Below are positions 42,407 through 51,212 of a stretch of DNA of 64,000 bases, piece after piece. Source of the DNA: Streptomyces sp. YPW6 (GTDB lineage: Bacteria; Actinomycetota; Actinomycetes; Streptomycetales; Streptomycetaceae); the NCBI RefSeq assembly GCF_018866325.1, contig NZ_CP076457.1, positions 620,001-684,000 of the forward strand, given 5' to 3'. Every line of letters begins with the position of its first letter. The first letter of the stretch is position 1. Under the pieces are notes generated by a model. The model was given only the letters and a program-made list of their open reading frames with translations. It had not been told where the DNA came from and searched no databases. A program made the translations under genes and the position numbers.

Positions 42407-44406
42407 CAGGCCCCCTCGGCGGCGCCCGCGCGGTCCGCGAACGGGTCTCCGTGGACGTAGCGCCCGAGTGCGGTGAGGGGGAAGACCTGGCGGTAGAGGT
42501 GGTAGTTGATCGAGAAGTCCCAGGGGAATCCGGTGCCGGTGAAATACGGCTCGTCCCAGGAGCCGTCGGCCTGCTGCGCCTCGGTCAGCCAGGTGACGCC
42601 CCGGGTCACGGAGGCGGTGTCCCGGCGGCCCGCGGCGAGGAGGGCCAGCAGTGCCCAGGCGGTCTGGGACGCGGTGGACTCACCGTGCCCGATCCACTTC
42701 TCCTCCTGGTAGGAGCGCAGATCCTCGCCCCAGCCGCCGTCGTCGTTCTGGACGGACTCCAGCCAGGCGACGGCCCGCCGGATCGCGGGGTGCCCCACGG
42801 GCAGTCCGGCGGTGACCAGGGCGGGCACCACGGACCCGGTGCCGTAGACGTAGTTGACGCCCCAGCGGCCGAACCAGGCGCCGCACGCCTCCTGTTCGGC
42901 GAGCAGCCACTCGATGCCCTCGCGGGTACGGGGGTGGCCGGCGAGCCCCTCGACGGCGAGCATCTCGACGACATGCCCGGTGACGTCGGCCGACGGGGGG
43001 TCGATGACCTCGCCGAAGTCGCAGAAGGGCAGCCGGTTGGGGAAGGGGCTGGTGTTGTCGGCGTCGAACGCGCCCCAGGCCCCGTTGCGGGACTGCATCC
43101 CGAGGTTCCAGCGGACCCCGCGGGCGATGGCGGCCTCCAGCCGTGCGGGGTCGGGGTGGCGCACCCGGCGCAGTGCCAGGACGACTTCGGCGGTGTCGTC
43201 GATGTCCGGGTAGTTGTCGTTGTGGAACTCGAACGCCCATCCTCCCGGGGCGAGTTCGGGCTTGCGGATCGACCAGTCGCCGGGCCGGGTGATCTCCTCG
43301 GCCAGCATCCAGTCGGCGGCCTTCACCAGGGCGGGGTGGTCGGGTCTCAGCCCGGCGTCGGCGAGGGCGATGGTGGCGAGGCAGGTGTCCCAGACGGGCG
43401 ACTGGCAGGCCTCGATCATCCGGGCGCCGTCCTCGCGGTGGACGGCGAACCGGTCGAGCGAGGCCAGGCCGGCCTTCATCACCGGGTGGTCGAGGTCGTA
43501 GCCGAGGAGGTGCAGGGCGATGATCGAGTAGACGGCCGGGGGCTGGATCCCGCCCCAGCAGCCGTCGTTCTCCTGGCGTTCGATGATCCACCGGGCGGCC
43601 ACGTTCATCGCGATGCGGCGCAGCGGGCGCGGGGCGACCTTGTGGTAGAGGTGCAGCCCCTTGTCGAGGCGCTGGAAGAGCCCGTCCCAACGGGTGGGCG
43701 GGGCAAGCTTCCTGGGCGGGTTGGGGCGGCCCGGGTCGGTGTGCAGCTCGTCCAGGGCGAAGGGCGCGGGGCGCACGGGGCGCTTCGCGGAGACGATGGT
43801 GAGCGGCACGATGGTCTGCCGGGCCCAGCAGCCGAAGTCGTAGATGTTGAGCGGGACCCACTTGGGGAAGAACATCAGCTCGGGCGGGAGTTCGGGGAGG
43901 TCGTCCCATTTCCACCAGCCGAACAGGGCCAGCCAGATGCGGGTGAAGACACGGGCGGCGGCGATGCCGCCCTGTTCCCGGATCCAGCCGGAGGCGCGGG
44001 CCATGTGCGGTTCGTCGGGTCGGTCCCCGGCCAGCCGCAGGGCGACGTACGCCTCGATCGTGGCGGAGAGGTCGCCGGGTCCGCCGTAGAAGGTGTTCCA
44101 GGTGCCGTCGCCGAGCTGTTCGCCGCGGATGAAGAGGGCGGCGGCCCGCGTGGTCCCGGGGTCCTGGATGCCGAGGAACTGGCGCAGGAGCAGGTCCTCG
44201 GCGTCCATCGTGACGTTGGTGGCGAGGTCTCCCTTCCACCAGCCCTGCTCGTCCTGTCTGCCGAGGAGGTGCTCCACGGAGCGTTCCGCGGCCCGCCGCG
44301 CGATGCCGGTGACATCGTCGGCGGCGGTTCTCGTGTCGGCCGGACCGGCGTCGGGGGCCCCGGCGATGTTCGCGGCCCCGGCCGATCCGTCGGTCGTCGC
44401 TGTCAT
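42406..44406 (-). CDS. shc: Squalene-hopene cyclase
   Basis: A 666-residue terpene cyclase with repeated QW motifs (QDEQGWWKGDL, LGDGTWNTFYGGPGDL, QSRNGAWGAFDAD, QNDDGGWGEDL, QADGSWDE) and the protonating DXDD motif at 401-404 (DIDD in YPDIDDTAEV). It folds squalene into the pentacyclic hopene/hopanol at the membrane face. The N-terminal ~35 residues are low-complexity. It lies between the polyprenyl synthase gene (107 bp upstream, with a strong hairpin between) and hpnG (1-bp overlap). A full-length, apparently active enzyme. Confidence 0.96.
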   Translation of the reverse strand: MTATTDGSAGAANIAGAPDAGPADTRTAADDVTGIARRAAERSVEHLLGRQDEQGWWKGDLATNVTMDAEDLLLRQFLGIQDPGTTRAAALFIRGEQLGDGTWNTFYGGPGDLSATIEAYVALRLAGDRPDEPHMARASGWIREQGGIAAARVFTRIWLALFGWWKWDDLPELPPELMFFPKWVPLNIYDFGCWARQTIVPLTIVSAKRPVRPAPFALDELHTDPGRPNPPRKLAPPTRWDGLFQRLDKGLHLYHKVAPRPLRRIAMNVAARWIIERQENDGCWGGIQPPAVYSIIALHLLGYDLDHPVMKAGLASLDRFAVHREDGARMIEACQSPVWDTCLATIALADAGLRPDHPALVKAADWMLAEEITRPGDWSIRKPELAPGGWAFEFHNDNYPDIDDTAEVVLALRRVRHPDPARLEAAIARGVRWNLGMQSRNGAWGAFDADNTSPFPNRLPFCDFGEVIDPPSADVTGHVVEMLAVEGLAGHPRTREGIEWLLAEQEACGAWFGRWGVNYVYGTGSVVPALVTAGLPVGHPAIRRAVAWLESVQNDDGGWGEDLRSYQEEKWIGHGESTASQTAWALLALLAAGRRDTASVTRGVTWLTEAQQADGSWDEPYFTGTGFPWDFSINYHLYRQVFPLTALGRYVHGDPFADRAGAAEGA

Positions 44407-44455
44407 GAGCTTCCCCTTACGTGCAGTCGGTTCTCTGCTGTGCTGGGGTCTCCGT

Positions 44456-44485
44456 CGGCCGGCGCCCCGGTGAGGGCGCCGGCCG
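44456..44485 (-). terminator. Internal hairpin ahead of shc
   Basis: A perfect 12-bp stem (CGGCCGGCGCCC and complement) with a 6-base loop sits in the 107-bp gap between the polyprenyl synthase stop and shc. As an intra-operon hairpin it could attenuate transcription or protect an mRNA 3' end, letting shc be expressed at a different level. Confidence 0.6.
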
Positions 44486-44513
44486 GCGACTGCGAGTCAT
44501 ATGGAGAGAGTGG

Positions 44514-45617
44514 TCATCTCTTTCGTACCACCACGAAGTCGGCGAGCTCGGTGAGCTGCTCCCGCACCCGGTGGGGCATGTCGACGGCGTGCAGCGCCTC
44601 GATGGCGACCGCGTGCTGGCGCCGGGCTTCCCGGGCGGTCCACTCGCGGCCGCCCGCCTCCTCGATGAGCGCCGCACGGGCGGCGAACTCCTCTTCGGAG
44701 AAGCTGTCGAAGTCGTTGCTCTTGGCGTCGGCGGCGAGCAGTTCGCCGAGGCGCCGGGACGCCTCGCCGCCCGCGGCGAGCGCCGCGACGACCGGCAGGG
44801 ACTTCTTGCGCTGGCGCAGGTCGCTCCAGGTCTGCTTGCCGGTGGACTCCGGGTCGCCCCAGATGCCGAGCAGGTCGTCGACGGCCTGGAAGGCGAGGCC
44901 GAGGTGGTAGCCGTACGCCTCCAGGGTGTCGGCGGTACGGTCGTCGGCGCCGCCGAGCACCGCGCCGATGGAGACGGCGCAGGCCAGCAGGGCGCCGGTC
45001 TTGTTGCCCTCCATCTCCAGGCACTCCTCGACGGTGACCCGCTCGCGGTGCTCGTAGGAGATGTCCTGGGCCTGCCCGTCGATGAGCTTGCGGGTGGCGG
45101 TGGTCAGCCGGCGGGCCGCGCGGCCCGCCTCGACCGTGCCGAGCTCCAGCAGCAGGTCGTAGGCGAGGGCGAAGAGCGCGTCACCGACCAGGATCGCCTG
45201 GGCGGGGCCGTGCACCTTCCACACGGTGTCGCGGTGGCGGCGCTGTTCGTCGCCGTCCATCAGGTCGTCGTGCAGCAGCGAGAAGTTGTGCACGAGTTCG
45301 ACGGCCACGGCGCCGGGGATGCCGGCCTCGGCCGGGGCGCCCGCCGCCTCGGCGGACAGCAGGGCGAGCGCGGGGCGCACGGCCTTGCCGCCGTCGCCGT
45401 CCGAGGGCCGTCCCTCGGCGTCGATCCAGCCGAAGTGGTAGGCGGCGACGGTGTCCATGGGCGGCGCGAGCCGGTCCACGGCAGCCCGCAGGACCGGCGC
45501 TGACAGGGCTCGTCCGCGCTCCAGAAGCGCGGTGACGTCCGCGGTGTCGGCCACGGTGTCGAAAGCCGGATTCGCCGGGGTCACAGACTCTCCTCTTGTT
45601 CCGGTGGTACTGCTCAT
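44514..45617 (-). CDS. Polyprenyl diphosphate synthase of the hopanoid operon
   Basis: A 367-residue trans-prenyltransferase: the first aspartate-rich motif DDLMD at 117-121 (within FSLLHDDLMDGDEQRR) and the second VDDLLGIWGD near 250, plus EMEGNKTGALL and SDLRQRKKSLP. Residues just before DDLMD (FSLL) are small or medium, consistent with a C15-C20 product, so farnesyl or geranylgeranyl diphosphate; farnesyl would supply HpnC/D. Start overlaps hpnE as ATGA. In other Streptomyces hopanoid clusters the same gene sits in the same place. Confidence 0.88.
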   Translation of the reverse strand: MSSTTGTRGESVTPANPAFDTVADTADVTALLERGRALSAPVLRAAVDRLAPPMDTVAAYHFGWIDAEGRPSDGDGGKAVRPALALLSAEAAGAPAEAGIPGAVAVELVHNFSLLHDDLMDGDEQRRHRDTVWKVHGPAQAILVGDALFALAYDLLLELGTVEAGRAARRLTTATRKLIDGQAQDISYEHRERVTVEECLEMEGNKTGALLACAVSIGAVLGGADDRTADTLEAYGYHLGLAFQAVDDLLGIWGDPESTGKQTWSDLRQRKKSLPVVAALAAGGEASRRLGELLAADAKSNDFDSFSEEEFAARAALIEEAGGREWTAREARRQHAVAIEALHAVDMPHRVREQLTELADFVVVRKR

Positions 45618-46999
45618 GCCGCCTCCATCAGCGGATGTCCTGGGGGGCGGCCGAGGTCGTGGAGGGCCGCGTCGGCGGCGGCGGCGCCGCTGCGCACGGC
45701 ACCCTCCATCGTCGCGGGCCAGCCGGTGTCGGTCCAGGCTCCGGCCAGCTGGAGGCCGGGCAGCCGGGTGCGGGGGCCGGGGCGCAGCCGCCCGACGCCC
45801 GGGGCGGGGGCGAAGGTGGCGGTGCGCTCCCGGGTGACGAAGAAGTCGCGGATGCCCGCACCGCGGGCGGCGGGCAGGAGGCGCTCCAGCTCGGGCAGGT
45901 AGCGGGAGCGCAGTTCGGCGACGGGAAGGTCGATCTCGGCCTGGGCGGCCGACTGCGAGACGGCCAGATACTGCCCGGGGCCCGTCAGGCCCGAGGAGTG
46001 GGTGCGGTCGAAGACCCACTGGACCGGGGAGCCGATCGCGGCGAAGAACGGCCTGCGCAGCACTGTGCGGTCGTAGACGACGTGGACGTTGAGGATGGGG
46101 GCGCATGCGATGTCGAGCAGCAGGGCCGGTTCGTCCAGCGCGCCCGCGGGCAGCAGTGCGTGGGTCTCGGTCTGCGGCACGGCCAGCACGACGGTGTCGG
46201 CGGTGATCCGCTCCCCCGCGCTCTCGACGCTCCAGCGACCGTCCTCGGTGCGGGTGAGGGAGCCGGCCTTGGCGCGCAGCTCGGTGCGGACGCCCGCGGT
46301 GTCCAGGGCCTTGCGGGCGAGAGTGTCGTGCAGGTCGCCGAGCGGGACGCCGGCCCAGCCGATGTCGGCGGCGCCGGGGTCGGAGAGCAGGCCGGTCTTG
46401 AACACCTTCGCCGCGAGCGCCATCGAGGCGTCCGGGGCGGTGGCGTTGAGGGTGGCGACGCCGACGAGATCCCACAGGGCCTCGATGGCACGCTCGGACT
46501 GGCCGTGCCGGCGCAGCCAGGTGGCGAAGTCGGTCCGGTCCAGCTCGGGGTCGGCGGGGTCCAGGCGGCCGAGCGCCAGGGCGGCCCGGCCCACGGCCGC
46601 CTTCTCGGCGAGCGAGAGGTGCGGATAGGCGGCGAGGCCGCCCGCCAGGTGCAGCGGTACGGGCAGGGCGGTGCGGCGGATCCGTCCCAGGCGCGGCCCG
46701 GCGGCCCGGCCGACGTCCAGCACGGGCACGTCGAGGCGGTCCTGGAGCGGGGCCAGGTGGGCGGCGTCGATGCGGTCGAGGAACCAGCGGTAGCCGGTAC
46801 AGCAGCGCAGGTAGACGTGCTGGCCGTTGTCGACGGTGAGGTCGCCGCGCTGGAAGGAGAAGGCGAGGCCGCCGAGGCGGGGCCGGCCTTCCAGGAGGGT
46901 CACGTCGAGTCCGGCGTCGGCGAGGCGGAGCGCCGCCGTCACTCCGGCGAGGCCACCGCCGACGACGACGCCGACGGGGCGCGGGCTGTCGTCGCTCAT
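45614..46999 (-). CDS. hpnE: Hydroxysqualene dehydroxylase HpnE
   Basis: A 461-residue FAD-dependent amine-oxidase-fold protein. The dinucleotide motif GVVVGGGLAGVTAALRLADAG (about 10-30) is followed by LLEGRPRLGGLAFSF, DNGQHVYLRCCTGYRWFL, and a C-terminal FAD-contact LQLAGAWTDTGWPATMEGAVRSG. HpnE reduces hydroxysqualene to squalene, completing the HpnCDE route. GGGAGGGG precedes the ATG. 118 bp separate it from hpnD, with small GC-rich repeats and no gene. Confidence 0.92.
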   Translation of the reverse strand: MSDDSPRPVGVVVGGGLAGVTAALRLADAGLDVTLLEGRPRLGGLAFSFQRGDLTVDNGQHVYLRCCTGYRWFLDRIDAAHLAPLQDRLDVPVLDVGRAAGPRLGRIRRTALPVPLHLAGGLAAYPHLSLAEKAAVGRAALALGRLDPADPELDRTDFATWLRRHGQSERAIEALWDLVGVATLNATAPDASMALAAKVFKTGLLSDPGAADIGWAGVPLGDLHDTLARKALDTAGVRTELRAKAGSLTRTEDGRWSVESAGERITADTVVLAVPQTETHALLPAGALDEPALLLDIACAPILNVHVVYDRTVLRRPFFAAIGSPVQWVFDRTHSSGLTGPGQYLAVSQSAAQAEIDLPVAELRSRYLPELERLLPAARGAGIRDFFVTRERTATFAPAPGVGRLRPGPRTRLPGLQLAGAWTDTGWPATMEGAVRSGAAAADAALHDLGRPPGHPLMEAA

Positions 47000-47117
47000 G
47001 CCTGCCCCTCCCGCCGGGTCGTGGCCGTACGCCGGGTCCTCACCCTGCAGATCGTCGCAGTGGGTGACGCGGCGGGCCACCGGAGGGTTGCCTCGGCGCC
47101 GGCGCCGCACGGCCGCA

Positions 47118-48071
47118 TCAGGCCCGCCCCCGGGTGGTGAGCCGCGTGACGTGGCGGGCGTCCAGACCGGACAGGCCGCGCACCGCGACGTAGGCCTTCT
47201 CGTGACCGGGCAGGGAGACGCGGCCGCGCAGGACGGCTTCGGGGTCGCGCTCGATCCGGTCGAGGAGGCGGCGGTAGATCCCGGCCATCGCGGCGACGCA
47301 GGCGCCGCTGCGGCGGTCGAGCATCGGCAGCAGCCGGTAGCCCTCGGCGAACAGGGCGCGGGCGCGGCGGACCTCGAAGTGGACGAGGCCGGCGAAGTCG
47401 GCGCCGGGGGGCGGGGTGGTCCGGTGGAACCCTGCCGAGCAGCCGAACTTGGCCAGGTCGTCGGCGGGGAGGTAGGTGCGCCCGTTGCCCGCGTCCTCGC
47501 GGACGTCGCGCAGGATGTTGGTGAGCTGGAGGGCGAGGCCGAGGGTGTCGGCGTACTCCGCGGCGCGCTCGGCCCCGCGGGCGCCCGGCGCGGTGCCGAA
47601 GACGCCGAGGCTGAGGCGCCCGATGGCTCCCGCGACACATCGGCAGTAGGCCTTGAGGTCGTCCCAGGTCTCGTAGGTCGCACCCCGCACGTCCATCAGG
47701 ACGCCGTCGATCAGCTCGTCGAGTCCGCCGAGCGGGAGCGGGAAGCGGCGGGCGGCGTCGGCGAGCGCGACGGCCACCGGGTCGGTGTCGTCCTCCTCGA
47801 CCTTGCCGTGCCGGACCCGGTCCAGCAGCTCGCGGGTGCTCTCCAGCCGAGTCCGCTTGGTGCCGGCGTCCAGTTCTCCGTCGCCGATGTCGTCGACCCG
47901 ACGGGAGAAGGCGTACAGCGCCGACATGGCCTGCCGCTTCTCGTACGGCAGCAGCCTGATGCCGTAGGCGAAGTTGCGGGCCTGCTGTCCGGTGACCGCT
48001 TCGCAGTAACGGTATGCGGCCTGCACCGGCGGCGACATGTACGTCGTCTGTCCCTCCACGGTCCGGCTCAC
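47118..48071 (-). CDS. hpnD: Presqualene diphosphate synthase HpnD
   Basis: A 317-residue squalene/phytoene synthase family member with two aspartate-rich motifs: RRVDDIGDGE (58-67) and NILRDVREDAGNGRTYLPADDL near 187-208. In the three-enzyme bacterial route HpnD condenses two farnesyl diphosphates into presqualene diphosphate. Its GTG start overlaps the hpnC stop as GTGA. Gene order hpnC-hpnD-hpnE separates it from HpnC, which lies upstream and has a divergent second motif. Confidence 0.92.
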   Translation of the reverse strand: MSRTVEGQTTYMSPPVQAAYRYCEAVTGQQARNFAYGIRLLPYEKRQAMSALYAFSRRVDDIGDGELDAGTKRTRLESTRELLDRVRHGKVEEDDTDPVAVALADAARRFPLPLGGLDELIDGVLMDVRGATYETWDDLKAYCRCVAGAIGRLSLGVFGTAPGARGAERAAEYADTLGLALQLTNILRDVREDAGNGRTYLPADDLAKFGCSAGFHRTTPPPGADFAGLVHFEVRRARALFAEGYRLLPMLDRRSGACVAAMAGIYRRLLDRIERDPEAVLRGRVSLPGHEKAYVAVRGLSGLDARHVTRLTTRGRA

Positions 48072-48979
48072 CTCTCTCCACGTGCTCTTCGCAAGACGGT
48101 TCCCACTTCACGCAGCAGGCTGGGCTTGGTGGCCCTGGGCGGTCCGGGCAGGACGTCGAACCCGGCGGCCGCGATCGCCGTGAGCGCGCTGCGGCCGCCC
48201 CCGACGAATCCGGCGAGGAGCAGTTTCAGCCTGCCGTCGACGCTGCCCACCAGCGGGGGGCCCGCGTCCAGCAGGTCGCTCGCGCGCTGGGCCTCGTACG
48301 CGATCAGGGCGCGGACGGAGGCTCCGGCGGAGGGCGCGGCCAGGTCGGCTTCGGTGACCCGGAAGCGTTCCATGTCCTCGGCGGGGAGATAGATCCGGTC
48401 GCGTGCCAGGTCCTCGGCGACGTCCTGGAGGTGCTCGACGATCTGGAGTGCGGTGCAGACCGCGTCGGAGCGGCGGACACGTTCGGGGCTGGTGGTGCCG
48501 GTGAGGGCGAGGACCAGGCGGCCGACGGGGTTCGCGGAGAGCTCGCAGTAGGCGGCGAGCTCGGCGTAGGTGCCGTAGCGGCGGACCTTCTGGTCCTGGC
48601 GGTTCGCCTCGATCAGGCCGAGGAAGGGGTCGGGGGTGAGCGCGCGGCGCCGCACGGTGGGGCGCAGGTCGCGCAGCAGGGGGTGGCGCGGCTCCTCGCC
48701 GGTGGTGGCGAAGACCCGGCGGAGGTCGGTCTCCAGCGCGTCGAGCAGGGCGAGGCGGTCGTCGCCCTGCTCCGGCTCCAGGCCGAGGCTGCGGGCGTCC
48801 CCGCCGCCGGGGGCGAGGTCGCCGTCGCCGATGTCGTCGACGAGCCGGGCGAATCCGTAGACCGCCATCAGGTCGCCGCGCCAGGCGCGGGGCAGGAAGA
48901 AGGGAGCCACGGGGAAGTTCTCGTCCGCGGCCTTGCCGAGGGTAGCGTCGCCGGTGTGCGCCGCAGGGGTCGGGGTCAC
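48068..48979 (-). CDS. hpnC: Hydroxysqualene synthase HpnC
   Basis: A 303-residue squalene-synthase-like protein: ENFPVAPFFLPRAWRGDLMAVYGFARLVDDIGDGD with the first Asp motif at 48-54, YGTYAELAAYCELSANPVGRLVL, and the second motif HLQDVAEDLARDRIYLP near 185. HpnC converts presqualene diphosphate to hydroxysqualene. The GTG start has no ribosome site of its own. Instead it overlaps the stop of a 20-codon upstream reading frame, so translation is probably coupled to it. First enzyme gene of the operon. Confidence 0.92.
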   Translation of the reverse strand: MTPTPAAHTGDATLGKAADENFPVAPFFLPRAWRGDLMAVYGFARLVDDIGDGDLAPGGGDARSLGLEPEQGDDRLALLDALETDLRRVFATTGEEPRHPLLRDLRPTVRRRALTPDPFLGLIEANRQDQKVRRYGTYAELAAYCELSANPVGRLVLALTGTTSPERVRRSDAVCTALQIVEHLQDVAEDLARDRIYLPAEDMERFRVTEADLAAPSAGASVRALIAYEAQRASDLLDAGPPLVGSVDGRLKLLLAGFVGGGRSALTAIAAAGFDVLPGPPRATKPSLLREVGTVLRRARGER

Positions 48980-49038
48980 TGGGGACCGCCCGGCGCGGGG
49001 ACGGCGAAACCACGTCGGAGCTGGAGATCTTCCGTCAT
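48976..49038 (-). CDS. Possible 20-residue leader peptide of the hopanoid operon
   Basis: A short frame beginning ATGACGGAAGATC (MTEDLQLRRG…) is preceded by GGGAG about 11 bases upstream and ends in a TGA that overlaps the GTG of hpnC (GTGA). That is the same coupling used by other gene pairs in the operon. It explains how hpnC is translated without its own ribosome site. Whether the peptide itself has a role is unknown. Confidence 0.45.
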   Translation of the reverse strand: MTEDLQLRRGFAVPAPGGPQ

Positions 49039-49339
49039 TGCCGTCACATCTCCCGTTCTACACTGCTGACCCAAAACAACCCTTTTCGGACACGCCGCTC
49101 AGTCTTCCGAGTGCACTGCGGCAGAGCGTCGGTGCCGCGGCGTATCGCCCTACTTGCCATGAATCAGCACCGCTCCAGCTTACGTCGTACAGCCCACCGC
49201 GGATCGGCGGGGTGGAGCGCCCGCCTCCACGCCCCGGCCGTCCCCGTCAACCTTCCCCGGGCCCGGCTGACTTGACGTCATCCGCCGGGAGGAGATCGCC
49301 CCCCGGGCCGCTACTGCGGAGGGTCTGCCCGGCGTCAGG
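49039..49339 (-). promoter_or_regulatory. Promoter region of the hopanoid operon
   Basis: No gene is seen here. An AT-richer block at about 49060-49090 (minus strand …AAAAGGGTTGTTTTGGGTC…GTAGAAC) is the most likely promoter for the leader ORF and hpnC. A second AT-richer block lies near 49160-49190. I cannot assign a sigma factor. Confidence 0.4.
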
Positions 49340-49385
49340 CACCGCGTGGCCCCCGTCGGACGGATCCGGCGGGGGCCACGCGGTG
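49340..49385 (-). terminator. Terminator of the surface-polymer operon
   Basis: A perfect 16-bp stem (CACCGCGTGGCCCCCG and complement) with a 14-base loop lies 19 bp beyond the stop of the ABC ATPase, the last gene of the minus-strand operon. Confidence 0.85.
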
Positions 49386-49403
49386 ACCGGTCAGGTCCTG
49401 GGG

Positions 49404-50189
49404 TTACTTCCCCGTCTCGCGCTCGTAGGCCTTGAGGACCTCCTCGGTGGGGCCGTCCATGAGCAGCTCGCCCTTCTCCAGCCAGAGCGCACGGTCGCAG
49501 GTGTCCCTGATCGACTTGTTGTTGTGGCTGACCAGGAACACCGTTCCCGCCTCCTTGCGCAGCTCGCGGATCCGCTCCTCGGAGCGGACGCGGAACTTGC
49601 GGTCACCGGTGGCCAGCGCCTCGTCGATCATGAGGACGTCGTGGTTCTTGGCCGCGGCGATCGAGAAGCGCAGCCGGGCCGCCATGCCGGAGGAGTAGGT
49701 CCGCATCGGCAGGGTGATGAAGTCGCCCTTCTCGTTGATCCCGGAGAAGTCGACGATCTCCTGGTAGCGCGAGCGGATCTCGGCCTGGGTCATCCCCATG
49801 GCCAGACCGCCCAGCACCACGTTGCGCTCGCCGGTGAGGTCGCTCATCAGGGCCGCGTTCACGCCGAGCAGCGAGGGCTGGCCGTCGGTGTAGACATGGC
49901 CGGATTCGGTCGGCAGCAGTCCCGCGATGGCCCGCAGCAGGGTCGACTTGCCGGAGCCGTTGGTGCCGATGAGGCCGATGGCCTCGCCGCGGTAGGCGGT
50001 GAAGGAGACACCGCGTACGGCGTGCACCTTCCGGACGCCGCGCGGCTCCCCCTTGCCGCGCCGCACCATGCGGCTCAGCGCGGCCGTCGCGCTGCCCCGG
50101 CCGCCGCCCGTGCCGTTGACTCGGTACACGATGTGCACGTCGTCGGCGATCACCGTGGGGATGCGCCCCTGCGCGTTGTCGTCAGCCAC
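49404..50189 (-). CDS. ABC exporter ATPase, teichoic-acid/O-antigen type
   Basis: A 261-residue ABC ATPase: Walker A GTNGSGKS at 75-82, the signature TYSSGMAARLRF near 164, Walker B HDVLMIDEALATGD and the switch His in FLVSHN. The ~50-residue N-terminal extension and the short Q-loop region (MSDLTGERNV) are typical of polysaccharide exporters (TagH/Wzt-like) rather than importers. It pairs with the permease encoded just upstream (8-bp overlap) to carry a lipid-linked polymer across the membrane. There is no C-terminal Wzt carbohydrate-binding domain. Confidence 0.9.
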   Translation of the reverse strand: MADDNAQGRIPTVIADDVHIVYRVNGTGGGRGSATAALSRMVRRGKGEPRGVRKVHAVRGVSFTAYRGEAIGLIGTNGSGKSTLLRAIAGLLPTESGHVYTDGQPSLLGVNAALMSDLTGERNVVLGGLAMGMTQAEIRSRYQEIVDFSGINEKGDFITLPMRTYSSGMAARLRFSIAAAKNHDVLMIDEALATGDRKFRVRSEERIRELRKEAGTVFLVSHNNKSIRDTCDRALWLEKGELLMDGPTEEVLKAYERETGK

Positions 50190-51111
50190 GGCCGTACCGC
50201 TCCTCCGCCTTCCAGAAGTACACGAATCCCACGACGCCCAGCAGCACCGCCCAGCCCAGGCCGACGGCCCAGACGTGGTCGGGGAGGTTCTCGGAGCCGT
50301 ACCCGTCGATCATGGCGAAGCGGACCAGGTCCATGTAGATCGCCGCCGGGTTGTACTGGAGCACGTCCGCGATCCACTGCGGCTTGTCCTTCAGCATCAC
50401 CGGGATGGAGAACATGACGCCCGAGGCGTACATCCAGGTGCGCATGACGAAGGGCATCAGCTGGGCGAGGTCGGGGGTCTTGGCGCCGAGCCGCGCCATG
50501 ACGAGGGCCAGGCCGGTGTTGAAGACGAACTGGAGCAGCAGGGCCGGGATCACCAGGAGCCACGACAGCGAGGGGTAGCTGCCGAAGATCACGGCGACCG
50601 CGACCAGCACGATCATCGAGAAGAGCAGCTGCTGGAGCTGCTGGAGCGAGAAGGAGATGGGCAGCGAGGCCCGGGGGAAGTGGAGGGCCCGGACCAGGCC
50701 GAGGTTGCCGGAGATCGACCGGACACCCGCCATCACCGAGCTCTGGGTGAAGGTGAAGACGAAGACGCCGGTGACCAGGAACGGCACGAAGACGTCGTGG
50801 GGAATCCCCTCCCTGGTCCCCAGGATCAGGCCGAAGATCAGGTAATAGACACAGGCGTTCAGCAGGGGCGTGACCACTTGCCACAGCTGGCCGAGCTTGG
50901 CCTGGCTGTACTGGGCGGTCAGCTTCGCGCGGGAGAAGGCCAGGATGAAGTGGCGTCGGCCCCAGAGCTGTCGCATGTACGCGAACAGCCCCGGCCGGGC
51001 CCCGCTCACGGTCAGGCCGTACTTGGCAGCCAGCTGGGCCGCGTCGAGGCCCTCGTCGGCGGACGGCGGGGTCCCGAGGGCCACCCCACCGTCGTGGGTC
51101 GTGTCACTCAC
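50182..51111 (-). CDS. ABC exporter permease, ABC-2 type
   Basis: A 309-residue ABC-2 permease (TagG/Wzm-like) with about six membrane segments. RRHFILAFSRAKLTAQYSQAKLGQLWQVV precedes LLNACVYYLIFGLILGTREG, VPFLVTGVFVFTFTQSS, LLFSMIVLVAVAVIFGSY, LSWLLVIPALLLQFVFNTGLALVMARLG, MYASGVMFSIPVML and HVWAVGLGWAVLLGVVGFVYFW. The amphipathic helix before the first membrane pass is typical of the family. It forms the channel for the ATPase next to it. Confidence 0.9.
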   Translation of the reverse strand: MSDTTHDGGVALGTPPSADEGLDAAQLAAKYGLTVSGARPGLFAYMRQLWGRRHFILAFSRAKLTAQYSQAKLGQLWQVVTPLLNACVYYLIFGLILGTREGIPHDVFVPFLVTGVFVFTFTQSSVMAGVRSISGNLGLVRALHFPRASLPISFSLQQLQQLLFSMIVLVAVAVIFGSYPSLSWLLVIPALLLQFVFNTGLALVMARLGAKTPDLAQLMPFVMRTWMYASGVMFSIPVMLKDKPQWIADVLQYNPAAIYMDLVRFAMIDGYGSENLPDHVWAVGLGWAVLLGVVGFVYFWKAEERYGRG

Positions 51112-51212
51112 AAGTTGAAACTCTCGTCTTCACGCGCAGCCAGTCGCGGGCGCGGCTCAGGCGGACAGGTTCCGGAAAGAAAATACGCCTCATGCTCTCA
51201 GAGGAAAGCGTC

